Origin: Brachionus rotundiformis
Taxonomy: Eukaryota > Rotifera > Eurotatoria > Ploima > Brachionidae
Direction of reading: 5' to 3'
DNA: 64,000 bases
NCBI GenBank assembly: GCA_016802295.1
Contig: JAESIW010000137.1
Span: forward strand, 87,759-151,758
How positions within the stretch are numbered: the first letter of the stretch is position 1; each line of letters starts with the position of its first letter. A program made the position numbers and the translations under genes. This document shows, one piece after another, positions 11,036-24,190 of this stretch. The notes under the pieces are model-generated. The model saw only the letters and a list, made by a program, of their open reading frames with translations. It made no database searches and was not told where the DNA came from.

Positions 11036-12835
11036 TTTAATATTCAATTTTTTTGTTTCAAAATAAATTAATAAGGTATAAATGGTATTTATTTATAAAA
11101 AGAAAAATAAAAGATTAGGTTCTAACTTTTTTTATAGCGTTTTATCATGGATAATTAAATTGTAAAATTGCTTGATTTTTTGTAAATGGTCAATGCATAT
11201 TCGCTTGTAAACGCTGGTATCTATCAAAGCAATAAATTTAGGTGATATAATAATTAAACGCTAATTTTGTTCTAATCTAACTTGAAATTTTAACTCCTTT
11301 TAAATTTAAAATGGCTTTTATTAACTTTAATTTAACACTAGATATAAATTATCATTTGAGTAAAAAGGTGATATAAATTTTTAAATATTCCTTATTTACT
11401 CTTACTATGAAAAAAACAGCTTTAAAAGTATATAGAACAACAAGCATTTAATTTTGAGTTGATTATAAATAATAATAATTCAAATAATTATGATTAAATT
11501 TTGTTTAATTGTTTTAATTGTATTGAAAAATCATTTATTTCAGTAAATTAAAAAATAAAGTCAAATATTAATAGCTATTTTTTGTCACTTGAGCCGTTTA
11601 TTAAAAATATTATTAATAAATTAAATTGAGGTTTCATACAATTGCTATTTTAAACTCTGGACAGTCAATACTCATTTCTTGTACCAACAATATCAAACAA
11701 TTTATCAAGTAACTTGGAACAAAAAAGCAGAATAAAAACTTTTTCCGAGTTTTTATAATTTAAATTTGTTTATTTGATTAAAAAATAATAATAAAAATAA
11801 ACTTTAAAATATATTTTTTTTGTAAATCTCAAAGTTAAGATTTACAATTATAACTTTTAAAAAATATGAACAAATTTTTATCAATTGATCAGATAAATTC
11901 ATTCGTTTCCAGCTAGTTTGGCATTAGTAAAATGAAAATGAAATAATTTTTTCCAATGGTATTGATAAAATGCTGCTTAGATCTACCATGAATATTTTGT
12001 TGTATTTTGCTTTTTTTTTTGAAATATGAAAACCAATTTGGTAATGAAAACAATACAAATTTGGAGTGCGTAAAAGACAAACACAAGCCCAGCCATTGCG
12101 ACCAGCAAACAAGACTTCAACCTAACAAAATTTGATAAGGTTTCACACGACTACCACATGGTTAATACTCTTGGAATTTTTGAAAAAGCCATTCTTGGAA
12201 AAAATACAAATAAATGGTTCTTTTCTACTCTGGTTTTAAAAGAGCACTGTGTTAATTGGATGGTTTAATATTAGGCGGGTTAAGCAGTCAGCTAGATCCC
12301 AAACAGTACCCGTTCAGAATTGGAAATAAAAAACCAATAATGTCCAGAAGAGGTAAAATGTATTTTGTGGGTATTTTGAGAGTAAATCATGGAATTGTAC
12401 CGTAGAGAGGTAAAGATGCTACATAATCATTAAATAATCCACTCAAAGGAGAATATTTGGTTAAATTTAAAAATGTTTTAATAATTAATTTAAAGAATTT
12501 CCTAGATCTACTTTTATAATATTAATAATTTTATGTAAAGATAAAAAATTTAAATCAAATTCAAATAAAATAATTAAAAACCAACCAATTTTAATTGAAT
12601 ATTTTTTTATTGTGCCAGATCGGATCATTATAAAGAAATTAAAAAAATAAGTTTAAAAAGATTATCTAAAACTATTAATATATAAGTCATATATATATCT
12701 AATAATAAAACTTGATCTTAATTGCTTTGTTTTACGACTCAGTGAAATATGAATTACCTGTTCAATAGTTACTCGATAAGACATTTTAGGTTTAAAAGCT
12801 CAAATTGAAGTTACTTTGCCTAAAACAAATCCAAA
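11036..12835. promoter_or_regulatory. Intergenic region shared by two divergent aminopeptidase genes
   Basis: 1.8 kb separates the start codons of aminopeptidase 1 (minus) and aminopeptidase 2 (plus), so both promoters must lie here. It is AT-rich. I see no coding exon, transposon end or clear regulatory motif. Confidence 0.5.
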
Positions 12836-15800
12836 ATGGAAAAAAAAGGCTTAGCTATTTCTTTGCCAATCTTGATTACCTGTCTTGTATCTGGCCTAGG
12901 TGTCATCTTGCTCATAGGTCTTCTGTCTGGGCTTGTAGCCCGGCCCAACAATTGTATTAGCACCTCTACCACTCCCACTGTTACTACCACTGTTATGACA
13001 ACAAGCACAATCGGTCCAGGGCCGTTAACCTCTGATACCACCATGACAACTTCCAGAAGTAGAATTTTTTTATAGTTGGCAAAAAATATTTTAAATATTT
13101 CCAATTTAAGACAGCTTAACCATTCCTCCAACCACATCTCGACCCTTAGTTGACAGAACAACCACTCCCATGTTTGATTTTAGGCTAATGGATGTAGCTT
13201 TGCCAAACAAGTATGACCTATTGCTAAAATTTTATACCAATCCGTACGGATCTTTTTCTAAACAATCATCAAACTATCATGGACAGGTGAGCATTTTATT
13301 TCAGGTAGTGCGACCAACTACCCGTCTTGAGCTGCATATTGACATAGAAGTGGTAGTGGCAAATCAAGCAATTAAGCTTATCAACTCTGACAATGATCAA
13401 GAAGTTAAAATTGTGCGTTCAGGATATTTGCCAAACCAGCTGTATGAAGTGGTCACTGAGCAAGAACTCAACCTGACCAATTACAAACTGGTGGTTGAAT
13501 TTAGTGGTAGAACAAAGACTGCCGGACTGTACCAAGCTAATTATTGGGAAGATAACTTGCCAAGAGAGCTCATTGCCACTAATTTTTTGCCCACCAATGC
13601 AAGAACAGTATTGTAAATTGCATTTTACCATTTACCTATCGGTAACTAAAGCAAAGTAAAATAATTTAAGCCCTTGCTTTGATGAACCATCTTACAAAGC
13701 TGAATTTGAAATAACAATTGAGCACCCGGAAAGATCAATAGCATTGTCCAATTTTCCAAAACAAGTACAGTCAAAAATGTCCAAAAAAGTTAAAAAAATT
13801 AAACTTGTACCATTAGAATTCAGACGGCTTTTCCGAATCTGGTCAGACTAGAATTCGGACAAAATTTAACACAACATTTAAAATGAGCACTTATCAGGTT
13901 TCATTTGCAGTTGTTCCAGATGATTACCAAATGGAACTGATGAGCACTCAAAACAATGTCAAGGTATTTTTTTGAATTTTTATAATTTTTATTTCGCTAA
14001 TTGACTACCAAGGTTGTGGTCTATGGAAGAAAGTCTCTCATGTCCCAAGGCTATGGGAAATTTGCCGCTCAAACAGCTGGACACATTGCCGAATACTTTT
14101 TAAATTATTTCCAAGTTGAACAAGCCTTGCCACCACAAATAGTTCTTCTAGCTGTGCCGGATTTCAATGCGGACACGTCCAAAAATTGGGGTTTAAGCAC
14201 ATTTCATGAAGAGTTTTTGCTATTGCCACAAGTTGATTTTTCAATTAGCCATAAAATTAAAATTGCCAAGAAGATAGCTAATGAATTGGCTCATTTTGTA
14301 ACATATTTTTTTTTTCGTAAATTAAAACTTGTCCATATTTAAAATAAAAATTTCCATAGTAAAATAAGTAAAGATAGAAATTAGGTGTTTTGGTATCAAG
14401 TAGCAATTTTTTGCCAATAGCTGGTTTATCTCTTTATGGGAATGTAATTTATATTGAAACTAAATATTAGATAAGTTGGTCACATATCTATTGTGTAATT
14501 TTGGTAAAAAAGTTGGTAAAAAGGAAATTAATTGTTTATTAATTTTATGGAAAGAAGTTTCCAATATTAATTTTTCCAACATATTCGAAAATCTCACAAA
14601 AACCATTGACTGGAAAGTTTTTTTAGTAAAAAACTAGAAAGATTATTATTGTTTAAATAAATTTTTATTTTTTATTTGTATTCTGATCAGATAGAACAAG
14701 ATTATATTAATTTTTTATCATTTTAGTGGCATGGGGGCTACATAACTCCATTTTGGTGGGATGATTGGTGGCTAAGCGAAGGATTTGTATGCTTTTTAGA
14801 ACTTAATTATCTTAATAAAGATAAAAAAATCTTTTTCTTATTTGTAGAGCACATTTTTTGAATATGAAGCACTAAACGATTTGTTTCCTGATTTTAAAAT
14901 GCGCAATGAGTTCATCAATGATCATGTGATACCAATTATGTGGGATGATGGGTTTGTATCATCCAGACCAATTAAGTTTGATGTCTCTTCTCAAATTGAT
15001 ATTACATTTATGTTTGAACAATTAACTGCTTCAAAGTCAGCAGCTATTGTCCGAATGCTAAAGAGCATTGTCGGAGAGGAAGAGTTTATACAAAATATCA
15101 AGGTGATCTTTAAATATGTCATTTCAATTTTGGCAGATAATTTCCTAATGGTGGCTTAAAACATTCCCAATATTTGCTTTCGTAAAGCAGAATTACTTTT
15201 ACTGCACTTTTGTTGAGCTAAAACTTGGTTCCAAGCTAAAGTCAGCTTATTTCCATCCTGATTAGCTTAAAGCAGCCTAATTTTTCTATTTTTAATGTCT
15301 TTATGTGATCCAATTGTTACCTTTATTAAAAAGTATTGGAAATTCCCCCACATACAGTGGATTTGTATGCCATCTATGGCAAACAGGGTATCTTGCTTGG
15401 TATTTGACCACATGACTTAAGTTCTAGCAGACTTAAGTGTTCTTTAAGTCTTGCATCTTCTTAGTAGCAGATTATCTGCAAAGTTTAAGTTATCAAGCTT
15501 TGCAATCAGTTCTCACTCGTGGTGGCAATTGTTTTCATGCCATTGTCTACCAGAATTAGAAATTACTAAGCCCTTAAGCTCATTTTAATAATATTAAGTT
15601 TGTTACGGTACATCACCAATTTTCAATGGTATAATTACTATCTATATTTAATTATGGATTACATAAATATTGATCAACATTTATTAATGATACGTAATCA
15701 ATCACCAGTTTAAAATGGTTATTGAAACAGTCAATTAATAATACAATAATAAATATGTATTTGATTTAGAATGTTTAAGTTTTACTTCCTAGTTTTAATT

Positions 15801-18483
15801 AAATTCATTTTTATTCTAGCTTAGAGAACTTCATTTTAAATTGAAGTAACTTAGTCTTATGTTAGGAGTTCCTTTGATTCACTCTTATTTTATTCAATAA
15901 ATATTTTAAAACGAATTTGTTATCTTTTACTACGCTTAAAGTAGTGGCCAGACTATAAGTGTAACAAGTTGTTCTTTTTACATATGATCTTAACACGGTC
16001 TACACGTATTCTTTGTATGTTTCTTGAAGTTCATTTTTGGTCTGTGCATTCTGGTACTCTGCTTTCTCTAAGCCGTGTTTGATCTTCTTCAGTAAACCAT
16101 TCAATGCTGACCTGGTTCTAGTCACAATTGCAAGGCAGGCTTTACTTATTATTGGTAATTCTGTACCATTTTATCCATAGTTTTAAATTAATTTTGTGTT
16201 TTATCATTGGAATAAAAGTAGTCTTGGTAAAATAGCTTGGTAAAGTACATTTTTGAAAATAAACAAAAACTATTTACATACAAAAATACTTAATAACCTT
16301 TTTGTTACCATTTTTTGGTAATTATAAGACCTTATATTCTCAATTGGATTCAGACCAGAAAATCTTGTGTACCAAAAAAGAGGCGAAAAAAATTTCGAAC
16401 AGAATGGTGACAAATTAGATACATAATTGTGAATAATTATTGACCAGTCTTCGACGGTCCATCGTTGTTTACTAACCAATTCTTTGCCACCATTAAGCTT
16501 TGTTTGAAAAAAATTTTTTAGGTCAGGCAATTTTTCTCAAGCAAAAGTAAGCTTTTCAAATTTTCTGGCAAAATTAGGCATTAAACTTTTTTCTCAAATA
16601 AAATACTTAAAATTGAATAAATTTAAATAGTAAAAAAATAAACTATTGTTTTTTTTTACAGAGCTTTCTTTCACAGCATGACTACGGTTTGGTCACAACA
16701 AATGACTTTTACTTGTCGTTTAACATGGTAGCTTAAAATAAAGTTAATTATTTAATTTTATTTGGTAATATATTGATAAAAGAGTAAAACAATTCCGACC
16801 ACAACTGAAGACTTTGTGGATAGATGGATTCTTCAGCAAAATTATCCAGAAGTAGCTGTTTTGATGGAGAACCGCTCTGGTAAAACCAGGGTCAATTTTG
16901 TCCAAGCTAGATTTTTGTTGAGTCAAATTCAAGAAGAAGACCCTGATCTGATCACTTCGCCATACAAGTAATTAAAACAAAAAACAAATTGGGAAACTTT
17001 GATCTTGGTTCTTTTCCAAAAGTTATAAGTGGGAAATATTCCTAGATTGCCAAGCCGGTGGTGAGTTTAATGGTGACCAGGCCAATCATCTCCAAGGCAC
17101 TTCAACACAGTTCAAGTTTTTCCTGAAAGCGGACACTGATTTTGTCGACTTGGACCGGGTTTATTCGTGGGTCAAATGCAACAAAGACTTCAATGGCTTT
17201 TACATCACCGACTACAAAAATGAACTGTTCGATGCCTTCGAGACCATTTTGCTGAACAAAATAGACGTGTTCTCAGAAGCTGATAGATCTAACTTGATAC
17301 ACAATGCTTTTGAGTTGGCATTTTTGGGCTCCAAGTCATACCAAATTCCATCATTGCTGTCAAATTATTTGACAGATAAAGAAACTTCGCCAAATCCATT
17401 TAGAGCTTTTATTTGGCATGTGAAAAAAATAGCTACCATAGCAGAGCACAGAAGCTCTTTTAAAAATTTGCGCTTTTTTATACTTGAAATGTTGGCCGAT
17501 GTTCTGAACCGTCTTGGTCTGGACATATGGGACAGCACTGGCGATGATTACATTAGATATTTTAAAGTGGATCTGATTGATTTGGAGTGCAGAATGCAGT
17601 CTGAAAAGTGTTTGAATATGGCAACAAGTTATTACGAAAAAATTTCGGATGATTTTTTCCCAGCGCCCAATGACTATCAACTGCCGTACATTCTTATTTG
17701 GAAATATTGGACTCTTTTATTATTGCTTTTTTTTAAGGATTCCAAGCGACTTGAGGCCCTTGGTATTCAAGTACCATTCACAGAATACCTATGAGGTATT
17801 TGACTGGATAAATATGTTCGAGTTTTATGAAAATACCAACAGTGTTAGAGATCGAGAGTATGCTTTAGATGCCCTTGGAAATACCAGACAATTATTTTTA
17901 CTTGACTTGTAAACATGAATTTTTTTTTGTCAAAAAGCCATCCAGACCATTTTCCATTAAAAATATACCATTAATAGTCTATTAAGTTATGACCCTATTA
18001 AAAAATCTTGTTAAATTTAATTATTAAATATTTAACTAATTAAATTAAAAAAGAAAAAGAAATAGCTTATAATTTGATTATTTATTATTTAAAAATAATT
18101 TAAATTAATAAAGATATTTGAATTCGTTGCTTCAGGACAATCTTGGTGGAATAAAAGAAGATGACATTTACAATGTGATGCTATCCGTAGCTCAAAATCC
18201 AAATGGTAGATATTTTATTTGGTACTTTATCAGAGAATATTGGACATATTTGTCAATTAGATTTGGAGAGACAAGAAAGCTGAGTTATATTGTAAAAAAA
18301 TTATCCGAAAGCTTTGAAAATGTTGTTCTTTTGGAAGAACTAGATTTTTTTATAGAGACAACTTATGATGAAAATGCTGACATGAGATTTAAAGCATTGG
18401 ATATTGTGGTAAACAACTTGTACTGGATTGCTTCAAAAGAGGCTGAATTTGTTCAATTTTTCACTGGACGAGGCAGAAAATAA
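12836..18483 (+). CDS. M1 aminopeptidase N-like pseudopeptidase (aminopeptidase 2)
   Basis: Twelve exons: 12836-13058, 13111-13612, 13671-13764, 13817-13963, 14013-14297, 14727-14786, 14848-15102, 16662-16727, 16783-16967, 17023-17685, 17738-17908, 18114-18483. All phases close and give 1006 aa. TM at about 9-32 is followed by a short Thr-rich stalk, then the M1 fold (VFPCFDEP; WWDDWWLSE). The catalytic set is more eroded than in aminopeptidase 1: HEXXH is NELAH (412-416), GAMEN is DTSKN (376-380), and the transition-state Tyr (normally in SYxKGA) is Ala498 in TASKSAA. Only His416 and Glu435 of the zinc ligands remain. It is very probably a pseudoenzyme. The intact frame and splice sites argue for a retained non-peptidase role such as binding. 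The 66-nt exon 8 equals the 66-nt exons of its two paralogues. Confidence 0.85.
15103..16661 (+). other. Long intron 7 of aminopeptidase 2 with transposon debris
   Basis: A 1.56-kb intron. The minus strand at 16000-16135 reads as a lysine-rich coiled-coil-like peptide (SALNGLLKKIKHGLEKAEYQ), perhaps gag-like, and Tc1-like remains lie at 16270-16530. The rest is AT-rich and unassigned. Confidence 0.45.
16270..16530 (-). mobile_element. Tc1/mariner-like transposase remnant
   Basis: The open frame includes WYTRFSGLNPIENI, which matches the Tc1 box around the last catalytic acid (usually SPDLNPIENxW). The Asp is replaced here (SGLNPIEN). Only this C-terminal piece is recognisable, and no inverted repeats were found. 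Confidence 0.5.
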
Positions 18484-18630
18484 TTTATAAGAAAAATTTA
18501 AATATAATATAATAAATTGAATATATCAAAAAAGAATATATTTATTTAATAAACAATTAAAATTAATTTAGTTAGTTAGTTAATTTTTTATTTTATTTAA
18601 AAAAGATATATGTTTAATATTTGACCATAC

Positions 18631-19097
18631 GTCACCCTCCTCTTTTCGCAACCGGGCTTGGGACCGGCTTTGGCAGAGTTATGACGGCCAAACTTTCCCT
18701 AAGAAGCCAGTGGGACGTTCATCATAAACAGCGCCACTCATCCGAGCACTCAAAATTGGCTGCGAACTCGGCAACTATTTAGACTAGCTTGGAACCACAA
18801 ACCAAGCGACTTAATAGTCTTAACTTAAGGCTTCCAAAGTTACGTACTGCCTGCAGAGGGTCAGCTGTACAGCAGATTCTCGCTCCTTTCGGATTCTATA
18901 CTGGGAGATGGTCGAAGCCAGCGGCGCCCTCATACGACAAGACTTGGACAAAGACCCGTAGGCCTATGTACCCGCCATACAGCTCTTCTGCAGACTACGT
19001 GAAAGACCACACACACATACGATGCATGTGGCTGCCACCACCCTCCTCTTTTTTCATCAGGGCTTGGGACCTGCGGATCGGCAGAGTTATGGTGACT
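18631..19097. repeat. GC-rich conserved block, copy A (possible ncRNA gene)
   Basis: This ~470-bp block is far richer in G+C than everything around it. It begins gtcaccctcctcttttcgca and ends with a related segment (19040-19096), so it has imperfect direct terminal repeats (caccctcctcttt...gggcttgggacc...ggcagagttatg). It lies ~150 bp after the stop of aminopeptidase 2. The partner at 45168-45649 differs by one substitution and one 15-bp length difference. No frame is convincingly coding: the open frame of copy A meets a stop in the longer copy. Oligo-T (seven T) follows 3' on the plus strand. Segments resembling pol III A (tggcagagttatg) and B (ggtcgaagcc) boxes are present, but weakly. Confidence 0.6.
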
Positions 19098-19700
19098 GCT
19101 TGATTAATTCCATTTTTTTAAATAAAAATCTTTTTGCAAATTGTAAATTTAAAAAAATGAATTGAATTCTTCCAAAATTACATCCTATTTATACCCTTCG
19201 GACCAATTTAATTAATTTAGTCAGTTTTACTAAAATTTAATGATGGTCAATCAGGTGAATTATTTTTTACTGAAATGAATGACTAGAAAAATGTTTTGAT
19301 GAATATGAATAGAAAATGTTATATTTTCGATTCAAGCAAAGCTAATTATAGATCAAGCATTTTAAAGAAACTAAATTATTCCTCAAGGTAAAAAAGTTAT
19401 TCAAGGTTTTCGAATTGAAAGGAACTTCACAGCCCCAGCACCTCGTTGTTTGAAAGCAATAAGAAAACAAGATGAGTCAAATTGAAGATAAAAAATCTGC
19501 AATTTTTTAAAAACAAGTTAATTTTTTGTTATCATTTTTAATAAATAATTTTTTCTTTTTAAATTTTTTGTTTAATAAAAATTTTTAGAACACAAAAAAC
19601 TTTTTTTTTTCCCATTCGTTATGACGAGTTACGACTGTAATAGATGAAAAAATTAGACAAAAAAAACAATTTCAATTTCAATTTTCAATTTCAAGGTTAA
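19098..19700. other. AT-rich spacer with a MITE-end fragment
   Basis: Non-coding. Positions about 19340-19442 match one arm of the MITE at 63448-63779 (ttattcaaggttttcgaattg, cttcacagcccc), so a solo, decayed MITE end sits here. Nothing else is recognisable. Confidence 0.55.
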
Positions 19701-19708
19701 TCAACAGG

Positions 19709-22700
19709 CATACTTTGACAGTTCAAAAAAGTTAAGTGTTAAGTGTGAGTGTAAGTGCTACATTTACACTTAAGATTTACACTAGAAAACTTGAAAAAAT
19801 CAAGTGTGACACTTGGTCTAACACTTGGTACACTTGAAAAAATTTAAATGTAGAAAATAAAAAAAAATTTGAATAATTATTTTAATGTCTATTAGTCATA
19901 TTTGATTATTTTTTAAAAAATTAAAATAAATTTTTTAGCTATTTTCATTTATTTTAGATATTTTGTTATCATTTTAAATCTGCATTATTTAAGTTAATAA
20001 TTAATTTTTAATACTGATGAATCTTATATTATATTAATTAATTAAATCAGCATTAACTTTTAATAATGCTTTGCAAATAAAATTTTTTGAATTGACATGT
20101 TGACTACGTTTGCTACTTACAACGCCACAAACACTGAAGTACCTTTCAACAAACGCGCTCGAAGCAGGAATTGAGAATATTTTTTTTGCAACATCACTAA
20201 AAATGGGAAGCCTATGTGAATTTTTGCTCCAAAATGTCTGCGTTGATTTACTTATTTCGCTCTGGTCTCTAATTAAGTCAAAAAATAGCTCCTTTTCCCG
20301 GTTAATCTTGTTCGATCAGCTGGCGTCTCATAAGCATTTGAGTTAATAAAAGCCTTAAATACTTGATTATCTCTATTATCATAAGGGAGTACTTGTGAGC
20401 GATTATTTTGTGAAGTACTTGCCGGTAGATCGTTATCAAGTAAAAAGATGACCGCTTCAGTGAAAGAGTTTAGTGCTTTTTCCTTATAATGTAAGCCATA
20501 ATCTTGATTAAACCATAAGTCTAATTTAGAAGTGTTGAATAAAGCGGCTAATTGATAAATCTTAGACTCTATTTCAAAGTTAAATCGACGTTTTAATGAA
20601 TTAATAAGCTCATCAACTAATTTCTTAATGTTACCTCTTACTTGATTTGTATTAAATGTAGCATGGATTATCACTATAAGACTTGGTAGAAGATCGCCTA
20701 TGTGCCAGTCTGTCTTTTGACAAAATAAAGATAACATGTACAAAGGATGTAATATTTTTAAATAACCAATAATTGTGTTCTGACTTATTGGACATGGATT
20801 GCCTAAGTTGAAAGCATTTTTTTGAAATGCTAAATAAAATGAAACTTACATTAAGTATGATGACGACCATCTTGTTCCATTTTCACATCTTAATTTAGCT
20901 TTTTTAGCAGAAAAATCATAACTTAAAACACTAGATCTTCTTATATTTGCAGCGAAGTTAGATAGCTTTAAAAGTATTTTTACAAAAGCTCCGACTGATT
21001 TGATTGATGAACGAACTGCCAAGTTAATTTTATGTGCAGCACAAGAATATCTAGGAACATTGTTTGTACCTAGCTGAATATTCAGAAAGTTTATAGAATC
21101 ACTAAAAGTGTTATCCGAATCAGGTTGGTTATTAAGTTGTAAATTATCTTCAATATTATCATCCTCATTATCTGATTCGGATACATAAGGTAAATTCATG
21201 TAGTCACTTGCTTCAGGAATCATCTGGTCGATTTCTCTATCTATTTCATTTAAGCAATGATAAAGCTCATTTTGAGTTTCATTAAGTAGATCAAAATCTT
21301 CGGCGTCGTTTACTTCCTCATTTTCATCGTCAAGTTCATACTCCCCTTGATCTTCATTGTCTTCTGCACTATCAGATTCACTTTCAGCACTCTCTTCCTG
21401 AAAACTATCTCCGATAACAAAATCTCCATCTTCATCATCATTATCATTAACATCTTGGATAACTTCATTCACATCATCATCATCCTCATTTTGTTCTAGG
21501 AAGCCATTTTCTCGAATATCTTGTATTTCCAAATTCAAGTCAAACAAATCATTTTCGTTTTGTCTAAAAAGTCTTATAAGATAGGAAGCAGAATCGCACA
21601 CAACGCCAGTAATTTTTTTTTTATCAAAGCTAAAACCATTTATAATTTGTTCAATAGATTCTTTAATTTTCTCTGCATTAGAACTACCTGCTATTTCTAC
21701 CATTCCAATCACCCTTAACTCTTTTCTAAAATTTGTATATGTAAGTGAAACACATACAGCCAAATAGTTTTTCATGCCGATATCTGTCCAATTGTCTGTT
21801 ATTAGACAGACTGAATGAGCATCTTTTAGTTTATCTTCAAATTCATTTTTCAATAAACGAAATACTCGGGGCAAAATTGAATTAATAAACCAATTTGGAT
21901 GAGGCAAATTTTTTCCCAAGAGAGAACTTAAATATTTGTTTTTTAGCTGCCTAATTGCATTATTTGATGTTAAAAAATATTTAACTAATAAAATCTTTTT
22001 CACATAGCTTTTTAATATTTTTTCCTCGATTTTTCCATTTTCTATATGCCTTTATCCACTCTGCTAGTTCTAAGTGATAAAATTCTAAATGTTGATTTAG
22101 ATTTGAAGTTGCACCAAGTTTTTCGCGATATATTTTACCACATTTTAAGCATTTAAAATCAATTGAATTTAGAGGTTTGCGTCTAAAATGAGTTTTGAAA
22201 CTGAAAAAATTTAAAATTGGTGTATACTCTTTTATTCGATTTCCAATTTTAATTTTCTTTGTATCAAAGTGATTTTCTAAACTGCGTTGGATAATCTTAT
22301 CATATTTCCTTTGATCTTAAATTAAAAAACAAAATGTACCAATTAAATTAAATAAAATTAAAGTTTGTAAAAATAATTTTGAAGATTTCAAAAGATCTTT
22401 ACTTTATTTTATTAAGCATTCAAAAATTTAATTTTAATATCTGAATAAACCTATATTAGATCTTAAAAAACAAAATTAAATGGCCAATTTTCTTTAAAAT
22501 AAATATCTTTTTCTATTTATACCATGGTTTCAAATGAAGTTAAAGGAAAATAAAAGACTAAATATATGCAACTCGCTTCCAATAGATATTTTTAAATATT
22601 CTCACAAATTTAAAAGTTTTAATCAGTAATATTAGCAGTTTTTTAAGCTTGAGTCTAATTTCAACAATAATATAATTAAAACTAGTCAAAAATTATAGAA

Positions 22701-23372
22701 ACTAAATTAATTTATACCTTCAGTCGATATTGTATAAAAATTTCCAAGATCCTGACAAGGATAATTTGTCCCATTAGATGAAGTTGTAAATGAGTTGCTT
22801 TCATTAGATATCCTAATAGACTCAACTGAGTCGATTGATGATCTACGATTATTTCTAGTTGTTTGATCAGATTGATTAGAATTATCAGATTGAACGACTT
22901 CTTGCTCTAATAGAAAGAGTCTTCTCTGATTACGTGTCATTACGCCAGGCACTGGTTCAACAGATGTTGAAATTGTAACAGTATTCATTCTACTGGTTCG
23001 ACCTCGTCCGCGACCTCTTGCACGTTTATCGGAACTCATTTGTTTTTTATAAAAGATAATTAATCAAAATTTATTTTATTTTTTAAAGCCTTGTTTAAAA
23101 TAAACTGTTTAAATAAAATGATGCTTGAATTTTCAAAAAAAACTCTTACAAGCATTAAATTATTATATTTTGAGCAAATATAAATTCAACTAATTTTATT
23201 TTTAAAATTCTGTTCAAGTTTTTAAAACAACATTTAAATTTTTTTAAGTGTACCAAGTGTTAGACCAAGTGTCACACTTGATTTTTTAAAGTTTTCTAAT
23301 GTAAATCTTAAGTGTAAATGTAGCACTTACACTCACATTTAACACTTGATTTTTTTCAAGTGTGAAAGTATG
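19709..23372 (-). mobile_element. hAT-family DNA transposon, complete ends, transposase broken
   Basis: The element is bounded by a perfect 8-bp target duplication tcaacagg (19701-19708 and 23373-23380). It has long imperfect terminal inverted repeats of about 145 bp that start CATACTTT and contain repeated aagtgt/acactt motifs. An 8-bp duplication and the coding content both indicate hAT. The gene inside runs on the minus strand and is described separately. The ends look intact enough to have been mobilised in trans. Confidence 0.9.
20130..23039 (-). pseudogene. hAT transposase with BED finger, frameshifted
   Basis: Exon 1 is 23039-22718 (MSSDKRARGRGRGR, basic and disordered). It splices to 22315 with a good donor and acceptor. 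The second exon has a BED-type zinc finger (CLKCGK, SNLNQHLEFYH). The main catalytic frame 20846-22003 has LITDNWTDIGMKNY, GVVCDSASY, YSCAAHKINLAV and RWSSSY, with a ~150-residue acidic insertion between the second and third. A 3' part includes GYLKILHPLYML. The C-terminal dimerisation segment (IPASSAFVERYFSVCG) is at about 20150-20230. Reading frames break between the BED and catalytic parts (~22010-22040), at an A-run near 20810-20830, and near 20300. The copy is inactive unless these are assembly errors. Confidence 0.8.
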
Positions 23373-23380
23373 TCAACAGG

Positions 23381-24190
23381 TTAGTGCCCATGTCATAAAG
23401 ACCGATTAACACTACATTTATTTAAATAAAATAAATTTTACAAATTAAAAATAAATTGTTTATATAGTTATCTAAAATCTATAGTTATCTTTTTTACAAT
23501 ATCTGAGAGAATTAGATTTATATTATTAAAATTGAATGATTAAATGTTGTAAATTTCAACATTGATCTCTTGATCACAAAGCAATTTATAAGTCTTGAAT
23601 AGAGTTTTTTCACCATTTACTGATTTTGATGTTGGTTCTATCAGATTCCCACTGTTCTTTAAATCATATTTCAAATTTCTTGAGTCATTTTTCTTTAAAT
23701 TCTGCCTTGGATTTCCAGGAGAGTTATGAAAGCTTAGTGTTTATTATATTTATTAATTATTAATAGACCACATTATAATAATTAATATTATTTATTTTCA
23801 AGTATATTTTTTAATTCGATTAATTTGTTGTCTATTATTAAAAAATGAATATGATTGGTAATATTTATTAATTTGTGATCAACTTTTATTTGTTAGTGAC
23901 GATGAGGATGCAGTTGTTCATTTTGTTGAAGAAACAGGTGATGATAGCGATGATGATGATGACGATGAAACCGCAAATTTAAACCAGTCCATTTTTGGCT
24001 CTTTGTTCGGTTCAAATCCATGTGAGGAATAAGATTTAAGTGAAGAATAGTCAGTGGAAAAAATTGAGTCTGTTACGAGAGAGACTGGATCGTTAACTGT
24101 AAAAGAAGGTTTGTGATACTGAATTAGAGAGTGAATCGGACTAAGAGTTAGTAGAAACATTAGGCAAAAAATTCAAGAATTAAAATTTGA
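23381..24190. other. Spacer with two coding-like scraps
   Basis: On the minus strand 23739-23539 is an open stretch after an acceptor-like actaag (FHNSPGNPRQN ... INVEIYNI, stop). On the plus strand about 23897-24031 reads as an acidic peptide (DDSDDDDDDETANLNQ) after an acceptor-like ttatttgttag. Neither belongs to a gene I can assemble or recognise. They may be remnants. Confidence 0.35.

Noticed and set aside
18789..19103. 104-codon frame through the GC-rich block
   Set aside because: It begins with a non-ATG codon and the second copy of the block has a stop in this frame, so it is probably not coding.
24000..24020. B-box-like ggttcaaatcc suggesting a tRNA
   Set aside because: No cloverleaf or A box can be placed around it, and it lies in an acidic coding-like scrap.
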